In this document: positions 19,185 to 27,764 of the stretch, piece by piece
Numbering within the stretch: position 1 is the stretch's first letter
How the letters are laid out: every line of letters begins with the position of its first letter
Assembly: GCF_014645315.1 (NCBI RefSeq)
Contig: NZ_BMLQ01000007.1
Location: 171,004-235,003, forward strand
Origin: Citricoccus zhacaiensis
GTDB lineage: Bacteria > Actinomycetota > Actinomycetes > Actinomycetales > Micrococcaceae
Reading direction: 5' to 3'
DNA: 64,000 nucleotides
Translations under genes and position numbers: made by a program
Notes under the pieces: generated by a model
The model's input: only the letters and a program-made list of their open reading frames with translations
The model's database searches: none
Told to the model about the DNA's origin: nothing

Positions 19185-22100
19185 GTGCTGACTGTGCTCA
19201 TTGCGCTCTTTGCAATGGCACTCGTGGCCCCCTTGGTCTTCCGGGTCGCGGATCGCAACGGGTTCTACATCCTCGCCGCCGTCCCGGCCGCCGGTTTCGT
19301 CTGGCTCCTGTTCCAGTTGCCCGCCGTCCTCGAGGCTCAGGAGGCCGTCAACGCGGGGGCCTCCCCGCCCGCCGCCGCTCCCGGCGGACTCGTCCAGACC
19401 TACGAGTGGATCCCCGACCTCGGGATCAACCTGTCCTTCCGGATGGACGCCCTCGCCGCATTCATGGGATTGATCGTCCTCGGGGTCGGCGCCCTCGTGC
19501 TCGCGTATTGTGCCCGGTACTTCACGGTCAACGAGCCGCGCAACGCGGCCTTCGGCGCCCAGCTGATCGCCTTCGCCGGCGCCATGTTCGGCCTCGTGAC
19601 CACGGACGACCTGATGGTGCTCTACACCTTCTGGGAACTGACGTCCGTCCTCTCGTTCCTGCTGATCGGCTACTCTGCACACCGCATCTTCGCTCGCCGG
19701 TCCGCCATCCAAGCCCTGATCGTCACCACCTTCGGGGGTCTGGCGATGCTGGTCGGACTGGTGATGCTCGGTCAGGCCGCCGGCACCTACCGCCTCTCCG
19801 AGATCGTGGCCCGCGGTCAGGAGCTGATGGCCGGTCCCTACGGCGGCGCGTTCATGGAGTGGGCCATCGTGCTCGTCCTGGTGGGCGCCCTCTCCAAGTC
19901 CGCGCAGGCGCCCTTCCACTTCTGGCTCCCGGCAGCCATGGCCGCCCCGACCCCGGTCTCGGCCTACCTCCACGCCGCCGCCATGGTCAAGGCCGGTGTC
20001 TACCTCGTCGCCCGGCTCGCCCCGGCCTTCGCGGAGTCCGGCTGGTGGCAGGCGCTGGTGCTGGGCGTCGGCCTCTGGACCATGCTCGTCGGCGGCTGGC
20101 GGGCCCTGCGCCAGACGGACATCAAACTGGTCCTGGCCTACGGCACCGTGTCTCAGCTCGGCTTCCTCATGGTCGCCAACGGGCTCGGCAACCAGGACGC
20201 CGCCATGGCAGGGTTGTCGATGCTGGTGGCCCACGCCCTGTTCAAGGCACCCCTGTTCATGGTCGTCGGCATCATCGACCACGAGGCGGGCACCCGTGAT
20301 CTGGCCAAGCTCTCCGGGGTCGGTCGGAACCACCCCTGGCTGACCACCACCGCCGTCATCTGCGCCGCCTCCATGGCCGGCATCCCACCGCTCTTCGGCT
20401 TCGTCGCCAAGGAATCCGTCCTCGAGTCACTGCAGCACTGGGCCGAGGCCGGCTCCGGCGGCGGACTCTGGGCCACTGTCTGGGCTTGGACGCCACTCGT
20501 GGTCGTCGCCCTCGGCTCCGTGCTGACGGTGGCCTATTCGGCGCGCTTCGTGTGGGGCGCGTTCGCCTCCAAGAAGCTCCGCACGGACGGCGAACTGAAG
20601 GCCGTCGCGGACACCCGCTTCCACGGCCCCGTCACAGCCGGCGCCCTTGGCCCGTCCGCCTTGCTGGCCCTGGCCTGCGTGGTCGGCGCCTTCATCCCCA
20701 CCGTCATGGATGCCCTGCCCGTGGCCTTCGGTGGATCAATGGCGGCCCTCGATCCGGGTGCCGAGCCCGCCCACCTGGCCCTGTGGCACGGCTTCACGCC
20801 GATCCTGGCCATCTCCGTGGGCATCGTCCTGCTCGGCCTCGCCCTGTACGCCATCAAGGACGGAGTGGCCCGCTTCCAGGAGGCCGTGCCGTCCTGGGTG
20901 GATGCCCAGCGCCTCTACCGCTCCGCACTGCGGGGGTTGGATGACGTGGCCGTCTGGGTCACCGGCCGCACCCAGCGTGGTTCCCTGAGCTTCTACCTGT
21001 TCATCATCTTGGCGGTCGCCTTCGTCGCGCCGTTGTTGGCGCTTCTGTTCCCCCACGAGCACGACGGCGGCGCAGGCATGGCCGCGTCCCTCTTCAGTTC
21101 AGCGAACTGGACGTGGGGCGATTCCCTCGCCCAGATCCTCGTCGGTGCGGCCATCATCACCGGCGCCATCGCCGCGATTCGGGCCCGCAAGCGCTTCATG
21201 GCGGTGCTGCTCGTCTCCGTTTGCGGCTACGGGCTGGCGGCCATCTTCGCCTTGCAGGGCGCACCGGACCTGGCCCTGACGCAGCTGCTGGTGGAGTCCA
21301 TCGTCCTCGTGGCCATGGTGCTCGGCCTGCGCGTGCTGCCGGCCGGCTGGTACACCCGAGACCGCACCAACATCCGCTGGGCACACGCACTACTCGGCAT
21401 CCTCTTCGGGCTGGTGATGATCTGGGTGGCGATCACCGTCATGGCCTCCCGAACCGCCGACCCCATCTCCCTGGAGATGCCGCAGCTGGCCTATGAGGAC
21501 GGCGGCGGCGCCAACATCGTCAACGTGCTGCTCGTGGACATCCGCGCCTGGGACACCTTCGGGGAACTCACCGTGCTCGCCGCGGCTGCCACCGGTGTGG
21601 CCTCGCTGATCTTCATCCAGCACCGGGACCGCCGCACCGGCGACCTGGACAAGGTGGCCTCGGGCTCGGTGGGACGCTACAGCCCCACGGGACCCGACGA
21701 ATCCCGGCAACTGGCCGCCCTGCGCAAGTTCGCCATCGTGGACGAGGACCAGTGGCTCGTGGCCGGCCGCACCGTGGCCCCGGAGCGCCGGTCCATCATC
21801 TTCGAGGTGGTCACCCGGCTCGTCTTCCACGTGATCATCCTGCTGTCCATCTACCTCTTGCTGGCCGGCCACAACACTCCGGGCGGCGGATTCGCCGGCG
21901 GGCTGATCGCCGGACTCGCCCTGACCATCCGTTACCTGGCCGGCGGTCGCTACGAGCTTGAGCAGGCCATGCCGATCCCGGCCGGCGTCCTGCTGGGCTC
22001 GGGGCTCGCCTTGGCCGCCGTCACCGGCATGGTTCCGCTGTTCTTCGGGGGCCAGGTGTTCCAGTCGGCCATCATCGAGTTCACCCTGCCGGTGCTCGGA

Positions 22101-22424
22101 CACGTCAAGTTCGTCTCGGCCACCATCTTCGACATCGGCGTCTACCTCGTGGTGGTCGGTCTGGTCATCGATGTCCTGCGCTCCCTCGGCTCGGAGGTGG
22201 ACCGCCGCCACGAGGTTGAGACCACGGCGCTCGTGGAGGCCGAGAAGCGGCGCCGTGAGGCCCGCGCCGGCCTCGCGGCAGCCACCTCCACTGCCGCGAC
22301 TTCCACTACCGCCACGGCCGCCGGCACCGTAACCTCCACCAGCACGTCCAATGCCACCACCACCGGATCCACCGGTGCCTCGGGAACCACGGGAACTACG
22401 GGAACCGGGACGGTGACGCCATGA
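19185..22424 (+). CDS. mrpA: Na+/H+ antiporter subunit A (MrpA with fused MrpB-like C-terminus)
   Basis: A 1079-residue membrane protein, main subunit of the Mrp cation/proton antiporter. The N-terminal two thirds is a NuoL-like proton channel (YTFWELTSVLSFLLIGY; FHFWLPAAMAAPTPVSAYLHAAAMVKAG with the conserved Lys; LAYGTVSQLGFL). The next section is the MbhD/DUF4040 region (ALQGAPDLALTQLLVES). Residues about 860-1000 are an MnhB domain (SIYLLLAGHNTPGGGFAGG), giving the A+B fusion usual in Actinobacteria and explaining the absence of a separate mrpB. The last 50 residues are an almost pure Ser/Thr/Ala/Gly tail, which is unusual. The GTG start follows GGAGG by 7 bases. Its end overlaps mrpC by ATGA. 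Confidence 0.93.
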   Translation: MLTVLIALFAMALVAPLVFRVADRNGFYILAAVPAAGFVWLLFQLPAVLEAQEAVNAGASPPAAAPGGLVQTYEWIPDLGINLSFRMDALAAFMGLIVLGVGALVLAYCARYFTVNEPRNAAFGAQLIAFAGAMFGLVTTDDLMVLYTFWELTSVLSFLLIGYSAHRIFARRSAIQALIVTTFGGLAMLVGLVMLGQAAGTYRLSEIVARGQELMAGPYGGAFMEWAIVLVLVGALSKSAQAPFHFWLPAAMAAPTPVSAYLHAAAMVKAGVYLVARLAPAFAESGWWQALVLGVGLWTMLVGGWRALRQTDIKLVLAYGTVSQLGFLMVANGLGNQDAAMAGLSMLVAHALFKAPLFMVVGIIDHEAGTRDLAKLSGVGRNHPWLTTTAVICAASMAGIPPLFGFVAKESVLESLQHWAEAGSGGGLWATVWAWTPLVVVALGSVLTVAYSARFVWGAFASKKLRTDGELKAVADTRFHGPVTAGALGPSALLALACVVGAFIPTVMDALPVAFGGSMAALDPGAEPAHLALWHGFTPILAISVGIVLLGLALYAIKDGVARFQEAVPSWVDAQRLYRSALRGLDDVAVWVTGRTQRGSLSFYLFIILAVAFVAPLLALLFPHEHDGGAGMAASLFSSANWTWGDSLAQILVGAAIITGAIAAIRARKRFMAVLLVSVCGYGLAAIFALQGAPDLALTQLLVESIVLVAMVLGLRVLPAGWYTRDRTNIRWAHALLGILFGLVMIWVAITVMASRTADPISLEMPQLAYEDGGGANIVNVLLVDIRAWDTFGELTVLAAAATGVASLIFIQHRDRRTGDLDKVASGSVGRYSPTGPDESRQLAALRKFAIVDEDQWLVAGRTVAPERRSIIFEVVTRLVFHVIILLSIYLLLAGHNTPGGGFAGGLIAGLALTIRYLAGGRYELEQAMPIPAGVLLGSGLALAAVTGMVPLFFGGQVFQSAIIEFTLPVLGHVKFVSATIFDIGVYLVVVGLVIDVLRSLGSEVDRRHEVETTALVEAEKRRREARAGLAAATSTAATSTTATAAGTVTSTSTSNATTTGSTGASGTTGTTGTGTVTP

Positions 22425-23113
22425 GTGTGAACATTGTGCTGCTGCTGGTCATGGGAGTCATGTATGCCGTCAGCATCTACCTGCTGCTGGAGCGGACCCT
22501 GACGCGCGTGCTGCTGGGGTTGGTCCTGATCACCAACGCCACGAATCTGCTGATCCTCACCATGGCCGGCGCCCCCGGCCAGGCCCCGCTCGTGGAGGAC
22601 GGCGTGGATCCCAGCGCCTACACGGATCCTCTGCCCCAGGCCATGACCCTGACCTCGATCGTCATCTCCTTCGCCATCACGGCCTTCATGCTCGGCATGA
22701 TCTACCGGTCCTGGAAGCTGGGCCGGCGGGATGAGGTCCTGGTGGACACCGAGGACGTCAAGGTCGCCGAGCAGTCCTCCTTCGACGCGGAGGAGGACGC
22801 GGAACTCCTGGAGGAGCCGTCGGAGTTCCTCGAGGAGAACGAGGACCCGAACGCGGACTACGAGCACGCCACGGCCATCAACCCCTCCACCGGTGCCCTG
22901 GCGGTCCGCCACCGTGCAGACGGCACGGTGAAGGTGAAGACGGACGCCAACCGGCACCTGCCAGGCAGCGGCCGCCGCTCACGGCACGAACCGGAGGAGG
23001 GCGAACACCCCGTCGGATCGCTCGGACACGACGACCACCTCCCGGATGAGGACGAACGCTCCGGCAGCCCCCGGTCCCGACCACGGGGCCGCGACCCGAA
23101 GGACGGTGAGTGA
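22421..23113 (+). CDS. mrpC: Na+/H+ antiporter subunit C with long polar tail
   Basis: The first 110 residues are MrpC/NuoK-like: three helices, ending with LTSIVISFAITAFMLGMIYR. Ordinary MrpC proteins are 110-150 residues; this one is 230, because about 120 charged residues (runs of Glu/Asp, then Arg/His/Pro/Gly) follow on the cytosolic side. The tail shows no domain. It starts within the mrpA stop (ATGA) and its stop shares one base with the mrpD start, so translation is coupled. Confidence 0.9.
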   Translation: MSVNIVLLLVMGVMYAVSIYLLLERTLTRVLLGLVLITNATNLLILTMAGAPGQAPLVEDGVDPSAYTDPLPQAMTLTSIVISFAITAFMLGMIYRSWKLGRRDEVLVDTEDVKVAEQSSFDAEEDAELLEEPSEFLEENEDPNADYEHATAINPSTGALAVRHRADGTVKVKTDANRHLPGSGRRSRHEPEEGEHPVGSLGHDDHLPDEDERSGSPRSRPRGRDPKDGE

Positions 23114-24939
23114 TGGACCTGGACATCGTCTCGCTCGCACCCCTCGCAGTCCTGCTGCCGATCCTCGGCGCTGCCCTGGCCTTCGTGCTGGTCCGCCGCC
23201 CCAAGGCTCAGATCGCCACCACCGTCACCACCATCACCCTGACCCTGCTCCTCGAGTGCCTGCTGCTGGCCGCCACCTGGGACACGGGCGCCGTGGCCGT
23301 GTTCATCGGCGGCTGGGAGGCCCCCTGGGGCATCACGATGGTGGTGGACCGGTTCTCCGCCCTGATGCTGGTGGTCTCCTCGGCGATCGTCCTCGCGGTG
23401 CTGATCTACGCCTCCGCGCAGGGCATCACGGACCAGGACCAGGGCGGGCCGGTCTCGATCTTCCACCCCACGTTCCTGATCCTCGTGGCGGGCGTCTCCA
23501 ACGCCTTCCTCGCCGGTGACCTCTTCAACCTCTACGTCGGGTTCGAGATCCTGTTGACGGCCTCGTATGTGCTGCTGACCCTGGGAGGCACCGGACCACG
23601 CGTCCGGGCGGGCGTGACCTACGTGGTGGTCTCGGTGATCTCCTCGGTGCTCTTCCTGATCGCCATCGCCATGATCTACGGCGCCACGGGCACCATCAAC
23701 ATGGCCGACCTGGCCGTGAAGCTCGCGGAGCTGGACCCGGACGTTCAGATGGTGCTGCACGTGATGCTGCTCGTCGGCTTCGGCATCAAGGCCGCCGTGT
23801 TCCCGCTGTCCTTCTGGCTGCCCGACTCCTACCCGACCGCCCCGGCCCCCGTGACCGCCGTGTTCGCGGGCCTGCTGACCAAGGTCGGCGTCTATGCCAT
23901 CATCCGCACCGAGACGCTGCTGTTCCCGGGAGACCGGGTGAACTCACTGCTGCTCTGGGTGGCGCTGCTGACGATGATCGTCGGCATCCTCGGGGCCCTC
24001 GCCCAGAACGACATCAAACGTGTCCTGTCCTTCACGCTCGTCTCCCACATCGGCTACATGATCTTCGGTGTGGCCATGGCCAGCGTGCTCGGGCTGGGGG
24101 CCACGGTGTTCTACGTGGTCCACCACATCACCGTGCAGACCGGACTGTTCCTCGTCACCGGTCTGATCGAACAGCGGGCCGGGTCCGCCAACATCGACCG
24201 TCTCGGGGGGATGGCGAAGATCTCCCCGCTGATCGCGATCCTGTTCTTCATCCCGGCCATGAACCTGGGCGGAATCCCGCCGTTCTCCGGCTTCCTCGCC
24301 AAGATCGGTCTGGTCCAGGCTGGCGTGGGCGCGGATCACGGCATGGCATGGGCGCTCGTGGCCGCCTCTGTGGTGACCTCGCTGTTGACGCTGCTGGTGA
24401 TGGTCCGCGTGTGGACCCGCTCGTTCTGGCGCCGGGTGGAGGATGTGGAACACCCGCCGGCCAAGCTCGTCCTGGCGCTGGAGGAGACCGAGGCACGGCG
24501 CACTGGCCGGGACGCCAGGCCTGTCGCGATCGAGACTCAGACCAAGACCCCAACCCGGGCCGATACCAAGGTCCTGACCAAGACCCAGACCAAGACCCAG
24601 ATCAAGACCCCGACCAAGATCGCCAAGGGACCGGCCCGCGGCATGGTGTATCCGACGATCGGGCTCGTGGCCTTCGGCCTGGCCTTCACCGTGTTCGCCG
24701 GACCTCTCTACGCCTTCTCTGACCGGGCCGCCACGGACATGCTCTTGCGCACGCCGTATATCGATGCCGTCCTCGGCCCGGAGGCCGCCGCCCAGGCGGA
24801 GCAGGACCTGGGCGGCCTGGAGGAACGGGGCATCCGTGTCCCGGACCAGGGGAACAGCGGTCCGGGCGAGCTGGACTCCATCCGCGGGGACTCCGAAGGC
24901 CACGATGTCGGCGACAGTACGGAAGGGGGGCAGCCATGA
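23113..24939 (+). CDS. mrpD: Na+/H+ antiporter subunit D
   Basis: A 608-residue NuoN-like membrane subunit with conserved segments FEILLTASYVLLTLGG, FWLPDSYPTAPAPVTAVFAGLLTKVGVYA (containing the channel Lys) and FSGFLAKIGL. Between the penultimate and last helices there is an added hydrophilic insert of about 60 residues, of which residues about 476-505 are a Lys/Thr/Gln repeat. A further 60-residue acidic tail follows the last helix. Typical MrpD is about 500 residues. TGATG links it to mrpC and ATGA to mrpE. Confidence 0.92.
   Translation: MDLDIVSLAPLAVLLPILGAALAFVLVRRPKAQIATTVTTITLTLLLECLLLAATWDTGAVAVFIGGWEAPWGITMVVDRFSALMLVVSSAIVLAVLIYASAQGITDQDQGGPVSIFHPTFLILVAGVSNAFLAGDLFNLYVGFEILLTASYVLLTLGGTGPRVRAGVTYVVVSVISSVLFLIAIAMIYGATGTINMADLAVKLAELDPDVQMVLHVMLLVGFGIKAAVFPLSFWLPDSYPTAPAPVTAVFAGLLTKVGVYAIIRTETLLFPGDRVNSLLLWVALLTMIVGILGALAQNDIKRVLSFTLVSHIGYMIFGVAMASVLGLGATVFYVVHHITVQTGLFLVTGLIEQRAGSANIDRLGGMAKISPLIAILFFIPAMNLGGIPPFSGFLAKIGLVQAGVGADHGMAWALVAASVVTSLLTLLVMVRVWTRSFWRRVEDVEHPPAKLVLALEETEARRTGRDARPVAIETQTKTPTRADTKVLTKTQTKTQIKTPTKIAKGPARGMVYPTIGLVAFGLAFTVFAGPLYAFSDRAATDMLLRTPYIDAVLGPEAAAQAEQDLGGLEERGIRVPDQGNSGPGELDSIRGDSEGHDVGDSTEGGQP
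24539..24626 (+). repeat. Short tandem repeats inside mrpD
   Basis: Degenerate copies of ACCAAGACCCAG and ACCAAGACCCC recur six to seven times, encoding Lys-Thr-Gln/Pro-Thr repeats in a cytosolic loop. Two adjacent copies (near 24578-24600) are identical. Confidence 0.7.
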
Positions 24940-25532
24940 GCACCGGTCCGGACGACCAGGACGGTGGCCGCTCCTTCTGGAGCCAATGGCCCATCCTCCT
25001 GGGACTGACCCTGACGTGGGGCGCCCTCTGGCAGGACTTCTCGCCGGGAGTGCTGCTGGCCGGCGTCGTGTTCTCGATGCTGACGTTGAGCTTCTACCGG
25101 CTGCCGCGCGTGAACTTCTCGGACCGATTCAACCTCTGGTACTTCCTGGTCTTCACGTTGCGGTTCCTCTGGCACGTGGTGACCGCCTCCGTCTCGGTGG
25201 CCTGGGATGCCATCAGCAAGGGGCCGACGATCGTCAACTCCGTGGTGGCGGTGCCACTGCGCAGCCATGATGACCTCATCGTCACCCTCACGGGCCACTC
25301 ACTGGCCTTGGTCCCGGGATCTCTCGTCATCGACGTGGACCGTCCCAGCTCCACCCTGTACCTGCACTGCCTCAACGTGAAGAATGCGGAGGCCGTCGAG
25401 GCCTTCCGCGCCGAGGCGCTGAGGACCGAGGCCGCGATCATCCGGGCCCTCGGTTCCAAGGCCGACCTGGCGCTCGTGCAGGACGACGAGGCGCGGCGCG
25501 CCGCCGACACCGCTGGGGGGGACCGCCGATGA
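24936..25532 (+). CDS. mrpE: Na+/H+ antiporter subunit E
   Basis: A 198-residue MrpE protein: two N-terminal helices (WPILLGLTLTWGALWQDF; NLWYFLVFTLRFLWHVV) followed by the conserved cytosolic MNHE domain with SHDDLIVTLTGHSLALVPGS and DVDRPSSTLYLHCLNV. About 35 residues at the C-terminus are an extension beyond the family core. It overlaps mrpD and mrpF by ATGA on both sides. Confidence 0.92.
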   Translation: MSTGPDDQDGGRSFWSQWPILLGLTLTWGALWQDFSPGVLLAGVVFSMLTLSFYRLPRVNFSDRFNLWYFLVFTLRFLWHVVTASVSVAWDAISKGPTIVNSVVAVPLRSHDDLIVTLTGHSLALVPGSLVIDVDRPSSTLYLHCLNVKNAEAVEAFRAEALRTEAAIIRALGSKADLALVQDDEARRAADTAGGDRR

Positions 25533-25816
25533 CCGTGCTGGAATGGGCGGGCGTCGTCTGCCTCGTGCTGCTGGGCGTGGGCGCGCTGGCCGCGATCTAC
25601 CGGATCGTTCGCGGGCCCTCGATCCTGGACCGGGCCATCGCCACGGACGTGCTGCTGATCGTCATCTCGTCCGCGCTGTGTGTGGACATGGCCGTGCACC
25701 ACCACACGGACAACATCGTGTTCGTGGTGGTGGCCTCCGTGATCGGCTTCGTGGGATCGGTGACGCTGTCCCGGTTCGTGGCCGAATCCAGGAAGGAGCC
25801 GAGTGAGCATGTCTGA
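25529..25816 (+). CDS. mrpF: Na+/H+ antiporter subunit F
   Basis: A 95-residue protein with three helices. It contains the family segment YRIVRGPSILDRAIATDVL (Arg-Gly-Pro then Asp-Arg-x-x-Ala-x-Asp), followed by the helix VVVASVIGFVGSVTLSRF. Length and order are normal for MrpF. Coupled to mrpE by ATGA; overlaps mrpG. Confidence 0.93.
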   Translation: MTVLEWAGVVCLVLLGVGALAAIYRIVRGPSILDRAIATDVLLIVISSALCVDMAVHHHTDNIVFVVVASVIGFVGSVTLSRFVAESRKEPSEHV

Positions 25817-26255
25817 CAGTGGGGTCTCGATGGTGGAGGTGTTCGACGGGATTGCCGCCGTGCTGCTGGTGCTCGGCGCCCTGATGTCCACCGTGGCCGG
25901 GATCGGCTTGTTCCGGTTCCCGGACCAGCTCTCCCGCATGCACGCTGGAACCAAGCCCCAGGTCCTGGGCCTGTTGCTGATGCTGCTGGCCCTGGCCTTT
26001 GCCTGGCGGGCCTGGGTGTGGGTCCCCGTTCTGGTGCTGGCGTGGGTGCTCCAGATGCTCACCGCCCCGGTCTCCGCCCACCTCGTGGGCCGAGCGGGAT
26101 ACCGGACCAAGCACCTCAAGAAGGAGTACCTCTTCGTGGACGAGCTCGCGGACGTGGTTGCCAGCCATGACGACGCCGGCAAGCCTGCGGCTTCGGCGCC
26201 GGACCGGCGGACCGTACCGAGGGAGGATCCCACCGACCACGGGGGCCGGGACTAG
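25809..26255 (+). CDS. mrpG: Na+/H+ antiporter subunit G
   Basis: A 148-residue protein with three helices and the MrpG signature FRFPDQLSRMHAGTKPQVLG. A polar C-terminal tail of about 35 residues is longer than usual. ATG 25809 has GGAAGGAG ten bases upstream; GTG 25803 is an alternative with 4-base spacing. Either way it overlaps the end of mrpF. Last gene of the mrp operon; a 15-bp hairpin follows. Confidence 0.92.
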   Translation: MSDSGVSMVEVFDGIAAVLLVLGALMSTVAGIGLFRFPDQLSRMHAGTKPQVLGLLLMLLALAFAWRAWVWVPVLVLAWVLQMLTAPVSAHLVGRAGYRTKHLKKEYLFVDELADVVASHDDAGKPAASAPDRRTVPREDPTDHGGRD

Positions 26256-26335
26256 GCGCTCCTGTCCTCCCGATTCTGGTCGGCCTGCCCGCCCGGACCC
26301 GGACCTCGGCCCGGTGCGGCCATCGGAGAACGCGA

Positions 26336-26377
26336 CGGCCGGCGTCGGGCCCGGTGAACGGTGCCCGACGCCGGCCG
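26336..26377. terminator. Strong bidirectional hairpin between mrpG and DUF4235 gene
   Basis: CGGCCGGCGTCGGGC (26336-26350) and GCCCGACGCCGGCCG (26363-26377) are perfectly complementary over 15 bases with a 12-base loop. The two flanking genes converge on it. No T tract, as is usual at this GC content. Confidence 0.75.
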
Positions 26378-26406
26378 CTGGATGACGCTGTACAGATCGG
26401 TTCGGC

Positions 26407-26688
26407 TCACACCTCGGCGGCGCCGGCCTTGCGGGGGGAACGGGCTTTCATCGACTCCATGGCCTTGTGGGCGCCACGCTGGGAGGTGACGCGGATCAGG
26501 GCGGTGATGCCGGCGGAGATCGTGGCGAACGTGATGGCACTCCACATGTTCGCCTCGGTGTCCTCCGCATCCTTGGGCGCATCATGGCCGGTGACCTTCC
26601 GCCAGGTGAACTCGACGATCTTGGTGCCGACGTAGCCGCCGACGACGGTGATCGCCGTGCTGACGATCTTGTCCGTGAGATTGTTCAT
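26407..26688 (-). CDS. DUF4235 small membrane protein
   Basis: A 93-residue protein with two helices (IVSTAITVVGGYVGTKIVEF and WSAITFATISAGITALIRV) joined by a polar loop with WRKVTGHDAPKD, the arrangement of the DUF4235 family found in many Actinobacteria. Function unknown. The ATG is preceded by GGAGG at 7 bases. It converges with mrpG and is divergent from the thiamine-transport operon. Confidence 0.87.
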   Translation of the reverse strand: MNNLTDKIVSTAITVVGGYVGTKIVEFTWRKVTGHDAPKDAEDTEANMWSAITFATISAGITALIRVTSQRGAHKAMESMKARSPRKAGAAEV

Positions 26689-26764
26689 GGGGTGTCCTCC
26701 CGGCTTGACTGCATGGTCGCTGCCAGCCTAACGGTTCACCGGCCCCGACGCGCTGCGAGTGGAC

Positions 26765-26770
26765 TATGAT
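26765..26770 (+). promoter_or_regulatory. -10 element of the ykoEDC operon
   Basis: TATGAT lies about 20 bases upstream of the first conserved riboswitch helix, the right place for transcription to begin just before the aptamer. No clear -35 is visible 17 bases upstream. Confidence 0.6.
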
Positions 26771-26786
26771 GGAGGGACACTGTGAA

Positions 26787-26872
26787 CGACAGGGGAGCAC
26801 CTTCGGGTGCTGAGAGTGCGCCCAGCGCAGACCCTCGAACCTGCTCCGGCTAGCACCGGCGAAGGAAGTCGA
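26787..26872 (+). ncRNA. TPP riboswitch (thi box)
   Basis: The conserved aptamer elements are all present and in order: AGGGGAGC, then a hairpin with GGTGCTGAGAGTG, then GACCCTCGAACCTG and CTCCGGCTAGCACCGGCG followed by AAGGAAG. This binds thiamine pyrophosphate. It lies about 100 bases upstream of ykoE, so it should shut down uptake of thiamine or its pyrimidine precursor when TPP is plentiful. The first helix begins near 26790. Confidence 0.95.
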
Positions 26873-26945
26873 GTTCTCTGATGGAACGTCAGGAACCGTC
26901 CACCGGCATTCGTCTTCGAGTGCCCTCGGCGTACCGTTCCGTCCC

Positions 26946-26967
26946 CCTCCTTGCATCCTTGAGGAGG
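26946..26967 (+). promoter_or_regulatory. Ribosome-site sequestering pair downstream of the TPP riboswitch
   Basis: CCTCC (26946-26950) is complementary to GGAGG (26963-26967), the ribosome site of ykoE 8 bases before its ATG. Pairing would block translation, fitting translational control by the riboswitch; no terminator hairpin with a T tract is seen in the leader. Confidence 0.5.
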
Positions 26968-26975
26968 AACACCAC

Positions 26976-27761
26976 ATGGTCTCCATGAAGACCGGCAACA
27001 CCCCGCAGCACCCCGGCGCAACCCCCGGGCACGACGCCGGCCACGCACCATCCGCCGCCACCGGCGCCGGCACCGGCACCGGCACCGGCGCCGATCAAGC
27101 GTCCGGAAACGGCCAAGCGTCCGGAAACGGCCAAGCGTCCGGAAACGGCCGAGCGTCCGGCAACGCCGCGCCGAACCGGCGCTCCTGGCGGGTGGTGGAC
27201 ATCGTGGTGGCGGCCGTCATCGCGGTGGCCTCCGGCGTCATCTTCTGGGCCTGGAACCTGGCCTATGCCGGGCTGAGCCCCGCCTTCGCCGCCTTCCCGC
27301 CGTCCTCCGCCCTCGTGGCCGGGATGTGGCTGTTCCCAGCCGTGCTCGGTGGGCTCATCATCCGCAGGCCCGGGGCCGCCCTGTTCACCGAACTCGTGGC
27401 CGCAACGGTCTCCGCGCTGCTCGGCTCCCAGTTCGGGCTGACCGTGCTGGCCTCCGGCGTAGTCCAGGGCCTCGGCGCCGAACTGATCCTGCTGGCGTTC
27501 CTCTACCGCCGCTTCACACTGCCCGTCGCTCTGCTCGCCGGCCTGCTCACCGGGATCTTCGGTGGCATCAATGACGCCTTCATCTTCAACTGGTTCCCCG
27601 AGTACACGCTGGACTGGAAGTTGATCTACGTGGGACTGGTGGGCGTGTCCGGGCTGGTGATCGCCGGCCTGCTGTCCTGGCTGGCCACGCGCGGACTCGC
27701 GGCCACAGGAGCCCTGTCCGCCCTCGCCTCCCGCCGTGCCCACCAGGAGCCGGTGGCCTGA
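26976..27761 (+). CDS. ykoE: ECF transporter substrate-binding subunit YkoE (thiamine/HMP type)
   Basis: A 261-residue membrane protein. Residues about 70-240 form the YkoE S-component: RVVDIVVAAVIAVASGVIFWAWN, then FPPSSALVAGMWLFPAVLGGLIIRRPGAAL and GSQFGLTVLASGVVQGLGAELILL. YkoE proteins bind thiamine or hydroxymethylpyrimidine. The first 65 residues are an unusual disordered leader containing (Gly-Thr)n and four copies of a six-residue Gln/Ala/Ser/Gly/Asn repeat. GAGGAGGAA precedes the ATG. The TPP riboswitch upstream supports the thiamine role. First gene of a three-gene ECF operon. Confidence 0.9.
   Translation: MVSMKTGNTPQHPGATPGHDAGHAPSAATGAGTGTGTGADQASGNGQASGNGQASGNGRASGNAAPNRRSWRVVDIVVAAVIAVASGVIFWAWNLAYAGLSPAFAAFPPSSALVAGMWLFPAVLGGLIIRRPGAALFTELVAATVSALLGSQFGLTVLASGVVQGLGAELILLAFLYRRFTLPVALLAGLLTGIFGGINDAFIFNWFPEYTLDWKLIYVGLVGVSGLVIAGLLSWLATRGLAATGALSALASRRAHQEPVA
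27096..27167 (+). repeat. Four tandem 18-bp repeats in ykoE
   Basis: CAAGCGTCCGGAAACGGC occurs at 27096-27113, 27114-27131 and 27132-27149 without change, and a fourth copy at 27150-27167 has three substitutions. The unit is a multiple of three, so copy number change keeps the frame. Just upstream, GGCACC-type hexamers repeat at about 27061-27090. Confidence 0.93.
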
Positions 27762-27764
27762 GCG

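Noticed and set aside
24539..24626. Possible CRISPR-like repeats in mrpD, and similar in ykoE (27096-27167)
   Set aside because: Units are short, directly adjacent without spacers, and lie inside reading frames that stay open.
26705..26710. TTGACT as -35 of the thiamine-transport promoter
   Set aside because: It is over 50 bases upstream of the TATGAT at 26765, far more than the 16-18 required.
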